Below, piece after piece: positions 27,054-35,405 of a stretch of 64,000 nucleotides of DNA. The position numbers were made by a program, and so were the translations under genes. Position 1 is the stretch's first letter, and each line of letters opens with the position of its first letter. Source of the stretch: a bacterium (lineage in GTDB: Bacteria > Cyanobacteriota > Vampirovibrionia > Gastranaerophilales > Gastranaerophilaceae); the NCBI GenBank assembly GCA_017396025.1, contig JAFQNF010000047.1, positions 19,322 through 83,321 of the forward strand, written 5' to 3'. The notes beneath the pieces were generated by a model. That model saw nothing but the letters and a program-made list of their open reading frames with translations. It ran no database searches and was not told the DNA's origin.

Positions 27054-27752
27054 ATGGAAAATTACTTAGAGATTAATTTTGAAAAGAATATGAAAATGCT
27101 ATCGCAAGCTATAATGCATTGCGAGCAAAAACTTTCTCATGAAGAGATAATAGATGTACTGAAAGGTGATGATGACATAGAAAAACAACTTCGCCTAATT
27201 GAATTAAACGAAATTAAATCTCAAGAAGAAGCAGATATTCTAGTTTTCAACTTAACACAGCATTCTGGACCAGTAAGAGAAACTGCCGCATATAAAATTT
27301 GCGAATTAATTGAAAATGATAAATTTTGCAGGTATTTTCAATCAGAAAAAATCATGAATACTTTTGTAAAAGCAATAACAGACATCAACCCAACAGTATC
27401 AAGAAATGCTATTGAAATAATAAAATACATCGAAAATGCGCAATACATATATAAAAAAATCATTGAAGAAATAAATACAACACTAGCGCAACTAGACATT
27501 GAAACAAAAAATCGTTCTTATGTTCAGAACAAGAAAAATTTTAACCTTTATTGGAACTTAGAAGGATTAATTAGTATTTCTGAAAAAATACAACCAAATG
27601 CAGAATTAAAAAAGATTTTAAAAATAACAGCACAATCTAATGACTACACAATTAGAGAAAAAACTGCCAAGGTTGCAAAGATATTTAAATTAACGGAAAT
27701 ACTTGAAATACTAAAAGATGACACAAATGTTTATGTAAGAAAATACACCTAA
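27054..27752 (+). CDS. HEAT-like repeat protein, function unknown
   Basis: A 232-residue all-helical protein with HEAT/ARM-like repeats (for example VRETAAYKICELIEN, VSRNAIEIIKYIEN, IREKTAKVAKIFKL), which usually form protein-binding solenoids. No signal peptide. No specific partner is suggested by the sequence. The next gene, an ABC exporter, starts about 40 bases downstream with its own -10-like TATAAT at 27759-27768. The start has no Shine-Dalgarno. Confidence 0.75.
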   Translation: MENYLEINFEKNMKMLSQAIMHCEQKLSHEEIIDVLKGDDDIEKQLRLIELNEIKSQEEADILVFNLTQHSGPVRETAAYKICELIENDKFCRYFQSEKIMNTFVKAITDINPTVSRNAIEIIKYIENAQYIYKKIIEEINTTLAQLDIETKNRSYVQNKKNFNLYWNLEGLISISEKIQPNAELKKILKITAQSNDYTIREKTAKVAKIFKLTEILEILKDDTNVYVRKYT

Positions 27753-27793
27753 TTATTATGATATAATTTTTCTATAAATTATTGAGGGAAATT

Positions 27794-29605
27794 ATGTTTA
27801 AACGTTTTGGCAGATTTTTAGAATACTTCGGAAAAGGATATGAAGTAAAACTTATATGTATGCTTGTTATGGCTTTTATGAGCAGTTTTCTTGAATTCAT
27901 AAGTATTGTTCTTGTTTTCCCTTTTATTATGATAATGGTTAATCCAAGTAGAGTTGTAAACAATCCTATTGCAATGTTCATCCAAGAACATTTGGGTATA
28001 CAAAGTACAAACCATATGATTATTTTTATTGGCGGATTAATCGCATCAATAATTATCATAAAAAACATTTATAGCATTTTGATTATATACTGGCAAAACA
28101 AATTAATTAATAAATGGGGTCTTGAAGTAAAAGAAAAAATGCTAAATCTTATGCTTTATTCTCCATATGAAGCCGATTTAATAAAAGGTGATGCAAGCAA
28201 AATTAATCGAATAACACAAGATATAGATAACATAATGCAAAAGTACATTTTTAAACTAATTTGCTTTATTTCAAACTCAATACTTGTTGTTTTAATATTT
28301 TCTATTTTAATTTATTTACTTCCAATGTTTACAATACTCGCTATTTTATTCTTTACAGCTGCTGGCATTGCACAAAGTGAAGCATTTAGAAAGTGGTCAG
28401 AAAGAGTTTCTATAAAAAAATATCAACTAACTCAAGGACCTTATGATGAAGTAATGAATAGTTTCAGATACATGAAAGACATCAAAGTAAATAACTGCCA
28501 GAATTTCTTCTTGAATTTCTTTTCTAATATTTCAAAAAAAATAATTCCATATGATGAAAAAATCAGTTTAATACCACTAATTCCACAATACATTCTTGAA
28601 ATCATCTTTATTTTCACAATGATTATATTGTGTATTGGTATCTTTATAAAATACGGAGAAAACCCATCTAATATCCTAATTACATTCGGTGTTGTAGCCA
28701 TTACAATCTACCGTGTTGTTCCACAAATATATAAAAATCAAGTTTATCTAAACTACATTAACCTTTATAAAAAACATACTGATGAATTATTAAACACATA
28801 TGCAGAATATCAAAAATACGAATATCCAAAAAATAAAGATAGTAAAGAACGCTTACCATTTAACGAAAAAATAAGTATTCAAAACCTATCTTATTCATAT
28901 GATAAAAAGACAAATGTACTATCTGATATCAATCTTGATATTAAAAAAGGCGAATTTATCGGAATTGTAGGTTTATCTGGAGCAGGTAAAAGTACGCTTG
29001 TAGACTGTCTTTTAGGCTTGCTCGAATATAACGGTTGTATCTATATCGATAATGAAATATTAACAACAGAAAACATAACAAACTTCAGAAATATTATTGG
29101 CTACGTTCCACAAAAAATAAACACAATTGTTGGTGATATCTATACGAATGTGGCTTGGGGTGTAGAACGTAAAGACATAGATAAAGAAAAAGTTGACGAA
29201 GTACTTGTTCAAGCACAATTATATGAACAACTAAGACAAACAGAAAACGGTCTTGGACTTGAACTTAAAAAAGATGGAACAGGTCTATCTGGTGGTCAAA
29301 TGCAAAGAATTGGTATTGCAAGAGCACTATATAGAGACCCAGAAATTATTGTATTAGATGAAGCAACATCTAACCTTGATGTAAAAATTGAAAATAAACT
29401 AACAGAAATCATATCTGAAATTAAAGGAACAAAAACAATCATTGCAATTGCACATAGATTAAGTACGCTGCTTAATTGTGACAAAATTGTTTACTTAAAA
29501 GATGGTGAATTAATTGATGCTGGTTCATTCCAAGAACTAAGTGCTAAACACCCAGATTTTCAAGAAATAGTTAAGCTATCAAGAATAAAACTAGATGAAG
29601 AATAA
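27794..29605 (+). CDS. ABC exporter (membrane domain fused to ATPase)
   Basis: A 603-residue half-transporter. The first 340 residues hold about six hydrophobic segments of the ABC exporter fold; the rest is the ATPase: Walker A GLSGAGKST, Q-loop YVPQKINTIVG, signature LSGGQMQR, Walker B IIVLDEATSNLD, His in AIAHRLST. It is close to MsbA-like and glycan-flipping exporters. ATG 27794 follows GAGGG. A lipid-linked glycan is a reasonable but unproved substrate. Confidence 0.9.
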   Translation: MFKRFGRFLEYFGKGYEVKLICMLVMAFMSSFLEFISIVLVFPFIMIMVNPSRVVNNPIAMFIQEHLGIQSTNHMIIFIGGLIASIIIIKNIYSILIIYWQNKLINKWGLEVKEKMLNLMLYSPYEADLIKGDASKINRITQDIDNIMQKYIFKLICFISNSILVVLIFSILIYLLPMFTILAILFFTAAGIAQSEAFRKWSERVSIKKYQLTQGPYDEVMNSFRYMKDIKVNNCQNFFLNFFSNISKKIIPYDEKISLIPLIPQYILEIIFIFTMIILCIGIFIKYGENPSNILITFGVVAITIYRVVPQIYKNQVYLNYINLYKKHTDELLNTYAEYQKYEYPKNKDSKERLPFNEKISIQNLSYSYDKKTNVLSDINLDIKKGEFIGIVGLSGAGKSTLVDCLLGLLEYNGCIYIDNEILTTENITNFRNIIGYVPQKINTIVGDIYTNVAWGVERKDIDKEKVDEVLVQAQLYEQLRQTENGLGLELKKDGTGLSGGQMQRIGIARALYRDPEIIVLDEATSNLDVKIENKLTEIISEIKGTKTIIAIAHRLSTLLNCDKIVYLKDGELIDAGSFQELSAKHPDFQEIVKLSRIKLDEE

Positions 29606-29705
29606 AGTAAACAGTCATTGCGATACAAAGCGAATGTGCGCAACACAGTGAGCAACAATGAGCCTGTATGCGATAGCTGGAGTGTAACGACGAAGCAATC
29701 TTATG
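29606..29705. repeat. Intergenic repeat related to family A
   Basis: The sequence begins cattgcgatacaaagcgaa and ends gacgaagcaatctta, echoing the cattgcgag...gaagcaatctt end of the repeat at 13731-13905, and it contains tgcgatagct and gagtgtaac, echoing the 98-bp unit. It fills the gap between two convergent genes. Confidence 0.6.
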
Positions 29706-29718
29706 CAAATTAAATAAT

Positions 29719-29979
29719 TTATTTGTCCTCTATTTCAGACAAAACTTCATACAACGTAGAAGCCTCTTGAACAGAAACATTGTTATTTGGTACTCTTAAA
29801 ATCTTAACCTTTACTTCTGCTTGAGCCTGAACTATGGTTATAATATCGCCCTCTTTAAGTTGCTTTGCAGGCTTTGCTATTGTGCCATTAACATAAATTC
29901 TGCCCTGATCAGAAACTTTATTGGCAATGGTTCTACGTTTAATTAATCTTGAAACTTTTAAAAATTTATCTAATCTCAT
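29719..29979 (-). CDS. S4-domain RNA-binding protein (RqcP/YabO/Hsp15-like)
   Basis: An 86-residue single S4 domain protein: MRLDKFLKVSRLIKRRTIANK, GRIYVNG and KEGDIITI are the conserved RNA-binding elements. Relatives such as RqcP and Hsp15 bind stalled 50S ribosome-peptidyl-tRNA complexes in quality control; which this is cannot be decided by eye. It is monocistronic, with a terminator of the upstream gene at 29995-30025. Confidence 0.9.
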   Translation of the reverse strand: MRLDKFLKVSRLIKRRTIANKVSDQGRIYVNGTIAKPAKQLKEGDIITIVQAQAEVKVKILRVPNNNVSVQEASTLYEVLSEIEDK

Positions 29980-29994
29980 AAATCTATTATAACA

Positions 29995-30025
29995 AAAAAT
30001 CCGCCTTTTTAAGGGCGGACTTTTT
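29995..30025 (-). terminator. Rho-independent terminator of the pseudopilin gene
   Basis: TCCGCC (30000-30005) and GGCGGA (30014-30019) form the stem; on the minus strand a run of T follows. Confidence 0.8.
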
Positions 30026-30037
30026 ATTGTTTATATT

Positions 30038-32356
30038 TTATTTTGCCATCTTAGCTTCTAGCTTAGAAAGACGTTTTTCAAAGTCTGCATTTTGTTTTTT
30101 AAGCATTGCGTTTTCTTGTTCGAGCTCTGTTAAGCGTTTATCTAAACCAACAACTTTCGCTGTTAAATCTTGAATTTGAGCGAACAATTCTTTAATTGAA
30201 TTAACCATTGCATAGAAGATTTCTTCAGTTTTAATTCTAAGATATCCATCTTCACCCTCAAATACAGAGTTAGGGAATATCTTTTGAAGTTGTTGAGCAA
30301 TAACACCAACATGAGGTGTTTTTTCTTTGTCATTTTTATATGTGTAATTTTTAACTTCTAAAGCATTGATTTCTTTTAAACCAGCAGTGCTGTCTCCAGA
30401 AACATTCTTTAGGCGGATGTCAGAATGATAAGAAGATAAATTAGTAACCGTCGTCGTCAAAGTGTCTATTTTATCTTTTATTTTATTGATTGTTTGAGTC
30501 AAAGACTGACTATAATATGAAGATATGCCAGGAATCTCAATATCACCATTCCCATTAAGATCATACATTCTCACACCATTAATGTTTATTTCACTATCTT
30601 CACCACCACTAATTTTTAATACTTTACTTGTATGTATTCCTATATCTTCACCATATTTACCCATGTTTATATTAGAGCCATTATTAGAAAGGCTTATAAA
30701 TGGAACACTAGACTCCTCGCTCATATGAATAGAAGAACTTGTCTTTCTTTCAACCTTAAATCCATCAGCTTTTGTCATTTTCATAGATACATCACTAACA
30801 TGTTTTGGTTGCAACAAAATTGATTCATGTGCAAGCGCTAAGAATGTTTTATCATCTGATGTTTTTTTTATATTATCTACATTTATATGAGCATAACCTA
30901 CTTTAGGTGTTCCATCTCCAGTTTTTGGCGATATAAACATAAATGATTCATTTAAGAACAAGTCACCATACGTTGTACTATTATTTTTTGCGGGAGCAGC
31001 ATTACGATGATCAACAATATTAACCTTAACTTGTTTATCTTTCAATGGAGCAGACGCCCCATCTCTATACGGGTCATCAATAACACCATATGTTTGCATT
31101 TGTATAGATTGAGCTAGACCAGTAGCTCCAGTTATTGTATCCCTAAATGTAAAATTGAAATCACCAAGCTTTGCATTTTCGTTTGCTTTTGAACTATAAC
31201 CATTTATTCCAGAACGCGCAATTACTTCAAAAATAGGAACAGAACCATCAAATGGTTTAACTTTAAATTTAAGAGCATTTACACTAAGTTGTTTATGGCG
31301 TTCTTCTTCCGCTGTCGTTGTAGCAGGAAATGGAGGATTTGTTTCCCCAAGTGTTTCATCCGCTTGGTCTAACGTACCAGTAACAAGAGGTGCGCCATTC
31401 CCTTTTGTATTGTCATAAGCACCTTGACCATATCCAATAGCAAGAGAATAATTTACATTCTTAACATCGTCATCTGCGTACGCACCAGCACCATAACCAA
31501 TACATATATTGCCATTACCTGTTAAGTTATTACAAGCACCACTACCAATGGCTGTATTATAGTGTCCATCACCAGCTATTTTTAAGGCATAAGAACCAAC
31601 TGCTGTATTATAATTACCAGCCCCTTGGTTTGCGTTAGAAAGTGCTTCCATACCAACAGCTGTATTGTTGTTACCCATAAAATTATTCTTTAAAGCAGAA
31701 AAACCAACTGCAGTATTATATTGACCACCTGAAGTCAAAAGAGAAGAATAATGACCAATAGATGTATTATAACCTTTAAATGCTCCAGCATATGTTGCAT
31801 CACTTGCACCAATAATTTCTGAGTAATCAATAGCCCTTAAAGAAGCTAATGTACCAATACCAAATGCAATATTATATTCATCTGCCGCTATTCTACCAGC
31901 ATATTTAACATCATTTTCAGTCGCATTTTTTCCTCTTATGTTGTAAAAAGAAATATGCGAATTACGCAAATTATATTCAACATTATCAGAAAATGGGAAT
32001 CTCTTAACCAAGTTAAGCTTATCACCAGTTGTTGTAAAAGCTGGGTTATTTGCATCATCCCCATCTCTTAATGGATGATCAGTAGGAAGATCACCTAGTT
32101 TGAAAACTTTTTCATCATAATATGCTTTACGTTCAGAATACCGTGGTACTTTAAAATAACCTATTACAGCACTTTGGTCACTACCAACACCAAAATATGC
32201 ACTGTTATTTTGACCTGACCACTGCCAAGTACGTTCAGGGTCATACTTATTACGCTTAGTAACTGTTGGAATTGCAGCCGCTAAGATAATACTTATGATA
32301 AGCAAAGAAATCAATAACTCCGCAAGAGAGAAACCCTTTTTATTCTTATACATCAT
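30038..32356 (-). CDS. Pseudopilin-anchored surface protein with head-like repeats and S74 chaperone domain
   Basis: A 772-residue protein in three parts. First, a type IV prepilin leader (KKGFSLAELLISLLII..., cleavage after Gly with Glu at +5). Second, residues about 200-330 carry repeats such as NTAVGFSAL, NTAVGMEAL, NTAVGSYAL and NTAIGSGAC, like trimeric adhesin or tail-fibre head repeats. Third, a C-terminal S74 intramolecular chaperone domain from SDIRLKN (Ser645, Lys650) through HVGVIAQQLQKIFP, then a coiled coil. In S74 proteins the Ser/Lys pair cuts the chain just before the serine. The start overlaps the DUF721-type gene by 11 bases. Confidence 0.85.
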   Translation of the reverse strand: MMYKNKKGFSLAELLISLLIISIILAAAIPTVTKRNKYDPERTWQWSGQNNSAYFGVGSDQSAVIGYFKVPRYSERKAYYDEKVFKLGDLPTDHPLRDGDDANNPAFTTTGDKLNLVKRFPFSDNVEYNLRNSHISFYNIRGKNATENDVKYAGRIAADEYNIAFGIGTLASLRAIDYSEIIGASDATYAGAFKGYNTSIGHYSSLLTSGGQYNTAVGFSALKNNFMGNNNTAVGMEALSNANQGAGNYNTAVGSYALKIAGDGHYNTAIGSGACNNLTGNGNICIGYGAGAYADDDVKNVNYSLAIGYGQGAYDNTKGNGAPLVTGTLDQADETLGETNPPFPATTTAEEERHKQLSVNALKFKVKPFDGSVPIFEVIARSGINGYSSKANENAKLGDFNFTFRDTITGATGLAQSIQMQTYGVIDDPYRDGASAPLKDKQVKVNIVDHRNAAPAKNNSTTYGDLFLNESFMFISPKTGDGTPKVGYAHINVDNIKKTSDDKTFLALAHESILLQPKHVSDVSMKMTKADGFKVERKTSSSIHMSEESSVPFISLSNNGSNINMGKYGEDIGIHTSKVLKISGGEDSEININGVRMYDLNGNGDIEIPGISSYYSQSLTQTINKIKDKIDTLTTTVTNLSSYHSDIRLKNVSGDSTAGLKEINALEVKNYTYKNDKEKTPHVGVIAQQLQKIFPNSVFEGEDGYLRIKTEEIFYAMVNSIKELFAQIQDLTAKVVGLDKRLTELEQENAMLKKQNADFEKRLSKLEAKMAK

Positions 32357-32684
32357 TCTGTTCTTTCCATTTCTTATAGTTAAACTTTATATCTTCTAAT
32401 TTAATTCCCAAATTCTCTGTTTTACTATTCATTATCTTTAGAAGTTTATCTTTTTCTAAATATAATTCATTAGCTACGAAAGAATCTGCACAAACTATTG
32501 TTAGTACATTATCGGCAGAAAACTCAAGTACTTTAGAAAACTTAGATATTTTACTACCAACAGATTCAACCCAATAATTTGCTAATTTTTCTAAGTTTTG
32601 GAACTTATCTTCAACATAATTAAATTCAAGTTCTTTAATCACATCTTGGAGCAGTTCAAAATTAGAATTATTTATTCTTTTCAT
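32346..32684 (-). CDS. DUF721/DciA-like protein
   Basis: A 112-residue protein matching the DUF721 pattern: a helical N-terminal half (NLEKLANYWVESVGSKISKFSKV) followed by a strand pair (DNVLTIVCADSFVANELYLEKDKLL). DciA proteins load the replicative helicase in many bacteria lacking DnaC. That role is inferred from a short, divergent sequence. The 3' end overlaps the start of the pseudopilin gene; the neighbour upstream is the thymidylate-kinase-like pair. Confidence 0.7.
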   Translation of the reverse strand: MKRINNSNFELLQDVIKELEFNYVEDKFQNLEKLANYWVESVGSKISKFSKVLEFSADNVLTIVCADSFVANELYLEKDKLLKIMNSKTENLGIKLEDIKFNYKKWKEQNDV

Positions 32685-32724
32685 AACTCTTATTATAATC
32701 TTTTTTCAAGATTTTATCAAAGAA

Positions 32725-33384
32725 TTAACCTTTTAAAATATTCTTAACGTGAGAAACTATTGTTTTATGAATATCTTTTTCACTCAAAGTACCATCAATA
32801 GGGATAAAACCATATTCTTTTATCATTTTCTGATATTCATCAAGACATTTTCCTTGATATATTTGGAAGCTTTTATAAAAGTCACTGCTCAAACCAATAT
32901 CTCTACCAGATTCCCAATAGTCTAAACCTGTCGTACCAATAATTCTTTTCAATAAAATTTCAACAGGAACATCTAAATAGAACACCATATCTGGCTCTGG
33001 TGCATAATCATAAAGGTTTTTAAGCCATTCAATATTGTGCCCACGGACAACGTCACGGGCATACGCAGTATAAACATATCTATCTAGGATAACAACAAAA
33101 CCAGCTTTTAGGGCAGGGATAATAACCTGTTCAAGCCTATCTGCAAAGTCTGCAGCATAAAGCAAACTGAATGTTGTAGCATTTAAAAGGTTTCTATCTT
33201 TTGCATCATTAATAGCGTCGGCAATAAACTTAGATGTTTTCCATTCACTAACCATAGCACCATAAGATTGGTCTTCAATCCAACGTTTTAAACGTGAAAT
33301 CTGTGTTGATTTTCCGCTTCCGTCAGTTCCTTCAATTACTATTAATAAGCCTTCATAGCCGTGTTTTGATTTATATTTTGCCAT
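32725..33384 (-). CDS. Thymidylate kinase-like P-loop kinase (second of a tandem pair)
   Basis: A 219-residue kinase of the dTMP-kinase family: P-loop EGTDGSGKST, the DR[YV]xYTAYARD substrate segment, and FADRLEQVIIPALKAG shared word for word with its upstream neighbour. It lacks the REPGGT motif of standard dTMP kinases; the aligned position reads SEWKTS. It follows its paralogue without a gap. One of the two may supply dTDP for DNA synthesis, but the pair may instead act on another phosphorylated substrate. Confidence 0.8.
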   Translation of the reverse strand: MAKYKSKHGYEGLLIVIEGTDGSGKSTQISRLKRWIEDQSYGAMVSEWKTSKFIADAINDAKDRNLLNATTFSLLYAADFADRLEQVIIPALKAGFVVILDRYVYTAYARDVVRGHNIEWLKNLYDYAPEPDMVFYLDVPVEILLKRIIGTTGLDYWESGRDIGLSSDFYKSFQIYQGKCLDEYQKMIKEYGFIPIDGTLSEKDIHKTIVSHVKNILKG

Positions 33385-34068
33385 TTATAGTGTAATCCCT
33401 TTTTGCGCTAAAACTTCTTTTACTTTTTCTCTAAAAAATACTTGTTTTGCGTGTATGCTATCATTTGCGTCAATTTCAACTAAACCATATTCGTCAATCA
33501 TTGATTTATATTCATCATTTACTCTTTTTTGGAAAATTTTATAACTTTCATACGGATCAGCACTTATTTTTAAATCCATACCAGCTTCATAAAACTTAGG
33601 AGAACGGTTCGAACATATTCTTTCTAAAGATACATCTTCACTAACCCTAAAATACATTGTTAAATCTGGTTTTACAGCAAATCCATATACTTTTCGAACC
33701 CAATCTCTATCTACGCCCCTAGCCACATCACGAGCAAATGCAGTATAAACGTATCTATCTGCAAGAACTATAAAACCAGCTTTTAATGCAGGGATGATAA
33801 CTTGTTCAAGTCTATCTGCAAAGTCAACAGCGTGCAAAAGCGAGAATGTTCGTGGACTTAATAAATTTTTCTTCTTTGCTAATTTTGTTGTTTGTGAAAT
33901 TAAGTCAGAAGAATTCCACTCTGTAAATATTACATCTTGCTTCAATGATTTTAACCAATCACGAAGAATAGCAAGTTGTGTTGATTTTCCACTACCATCA
34001 ATTCCTTCAACGCAAACTAATGTGCCAGGAAGATTGTGTGGTTCATTTAATCTTGATTTGCTTTGCAT
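33385..34068 (-). CDS. Thymidylate kinase-like P-loop kinase (first of a tandem pair)
   Basis: A 227-residue paralogue of the next gene, with EGIDGSGKST, TEWNSS in place of REPGGT, ADFADRLEQ-like segment, and DRYVYTAFARD. ATG 34068 is preceded by GGGAG at eight bases; a longer frame to 34110 has no such signal. The two proteins are similar along their full length, so this is an old tandem duplication kept as an operon. The first residues (MQSKSRLNEPHNL) are extra to the fold. Confidence 0.8.
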   Translation of the reverse strand: MQSKSRLNEPHNLPGTLVCVEGIDGSGKSTQLAILRDWLKSLKQDVIFTEWNSSDLISQTTKLAKKKNLLSPRTFSLLHAVDFADRLEQVIIPALKAGFIVLADRYVYTAFARDVARGVDRDWVRKVYGFAVKPDLTMYFRVSEDVSLERICSNRSPKFYEAGMDLKISADPYESYKIFQKRVNDEYKSMIDEYGLVEIDANDSIHAKQVFFREKVKEVLAQKGITL

Positions 34069-34223
34069 GTTTATAGCTCCCTTCCTCAATAATAGCACAT
34101 TTTTTAGCATTTGTTTTTTGCTTTACAAAATCACTTTGTAACAAAATGTTAAAAGTGTACGTTTTACACGATATAAAAAATGAAGCATGTGGCATTGAAT
34201 ATTTAGAGGATGTTAATAATTTA

Positions 34224-34312
34224 ACTTACCAAATGTGATAAATAAGTGTTTTCTCTCTCTGATTCCTCTCTCTGATATATAGTGAACTTAACCGATTTCA
34301 GTCGGTTTTTTT
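34224..34312 (+). ncRNA. Candidate CU-rich small RNA
   Basis: In the 302-base gap 34069-34370 between minus-strand genes, a plus-strand RNA can be drawn: hairpin ACTTA/TAAGT (34224-34247), a single-stranded CU-rich stretch with the word CTCTCTGAT twice (34251-34276), and a terminator stem. A possible promoter is TTGAAT (34195-34200), 16 bases, TAATTT (34217-34222). The layout, hairpin then CU-rich then terminator, resembles cyanobacterial Yfr1, but the Yfr1 motif itself is absent. A 30-codon frame (ATG 34146 to TGA 34238, no Shine-Dalgarno) overlaps the 5' part. Confidence 0.45.
34290..34312 (+). terminator. Rho-independent terminator
   Basis: AACCGA/TCGGTT stem with loop TTTCAG and a T7 run on the plus strand, opposite to both neighbouring genes. 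Confidence 0.75.
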
Positions 34313-34370
34313 ATTGCCTTTTTTCTGAAAATCTAAAAATACTCCTTCTGCCTTGTTTTCTCCGATAATA

Positions 34371-35177
34371 CTAAAAAATGTTTTTCCCTTCGCTCGAGTA
34401 CATGCTCGATCTCATATTTTTTATATCGGCAAAAACTTCTGGAACTTTAGTATTTTTTAATTCATTAATTGAAGAAGCAAGCATATCAAGGGCTTTAGCA
34501 ATATTTTTATCATTATATTTTCTCATATCAGCAGCCATTTCAAGATTTGATGTTGCCAACCTTGTCATGTCGCGGAATCCGCTTGAGGCAAGTTTTAAGG
34601 CCAATTTATTATCTTTTGCAGCATTAAACAAAGATTGAGAGATTAATAACGGCATGTGACTAATCAATGCAACGGCATGGTCATGCTCTTTTGGGTCCGC
34701 AATAATTATTTCTGCACCAGTTGATTTTATTATTTTTTCAACTTTATTAATATCGTCTTCAGTAGCATTTTTAGGTGTTAATACCCATTTTGCACCCTCA
34801 AAAAGTTCTTTAAAGGCAGCATCAAAGCCGCTAAATTGAGTGCCAGCCATTGGATGTGAGCCAATAAATTTATACGGGCGTTCTTTCTTCATAACGAACT
34901 CTTTTACACTCGCACAATCCAAAACTATGCAGTCTTTATTAACTACATTTTCAAGTGCATCTAACATTTCCACTGTTTTATTTATCGGCGAAGCAACAAA
35001 AACAATCTCACAATCTTTTAAACTGCTTAATTCTGTTGAAACAAATGAAGAATATTTTCTCGCTTTTTCAAATGTTTCTTTATTTGTTGTAACTGCATAT
35101 AATTCATGGTTTGTCCTAGCCAAACATTTAAATAACGAACCACCTATTAAACCTAAACTAACAATGCCTATTTTCAT
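34371..35177 (-). CDS. tyrA: Prephenate/arogenate dehydrogenase
   Basis: Oxidative decarboxylation in tyrosine synthesis. 268 residues: NAD-binding GIVSLGLIGGSLFKCL at the N-terminus, VFVASPINKTVEML, DCASVKEFV, the hallmark GSHPMAGTQFSGF, and a C-terminal helical dimer domain with FRDMTRLA. No chorismate mutase or ACT domain is fused. No other aromatic amino-acid gene is nearby. Prephenate versus arogenate preference cannot be read from the sequence. Confidence 0.92.
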   Translation of the reverse strand: MKIGIVSLGLIGGSLFKCLARTNHELYAVTTNKETFEKARKYSSFVSTELSSLKDCEIVFVASPINKTVEMLDALENVVNKDCIVLDCASVKEFVMKKERPYKFIGSHPMAGTQFSGFDAAFKELFEGAKWVLTPKNATEDDINKVEKIIKSTGAEIIIADPKEHDHAVALISHMPLLISQSLFNAAKDNKLALKLASSGFRDMTRLATSNLEMAADMRKYNDKNIAKALDMLASSINELKNTKVPEVFADIKNMRSSMYSSEGKNIF

Positions 35178-35314
35178 TTTTCACCTCTTTATAAACATTA
35201 TCATCTCTGAATAATTGTTAAAAATTATTAACAATTATTCACAAATTTGCGTAGTATTCAAATATATGTAATAATGCAGTTAAATTAATAGTCTAACCAT
35301 TCCTTTCTTGACTT

Positions 35315-35342
35315 ATGCGGCTTAATGTCGCATTTTATTTTG
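35315..35342 (+). terminator. Possible plus-strand terminator
   Basis: ATGCG (35315-35319) and CGCAT (35329-35333) form a stem followed by TTTATTTTG. Both neighbours are on the minus strand; an RNA from the gap 35178-35314 could end here. The U-tract is imperfect. Confidence 0.35.
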
Positions 35343-35351
35343 CCTTTTTAA

Positions 35352-35384
35352 GACAAAAACCGCCTTTACAAGAAAGACGGTTTA
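35352..35384 (-). terminator. Rho-independent terminator of the Ala/Gly-rich protein gene
   Basis: AAACCG(C)C and GACGGTTT form the stem; on the minus strand it is followed by TTTTTGTC. Confidence 0.7.
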
Positions 35385-35405
35385 AACTTTTATTTGATTT
35401 TTTAA

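Noticed and set aside
34146..34238. 30-codon frame MLKVYVLHDIKNEACG...
   Set aside because: Composition is protein-like, but there is no Shine-Dalgarno and 30 codons can arise by chance; kept only as a note under the small-RNA candidate.
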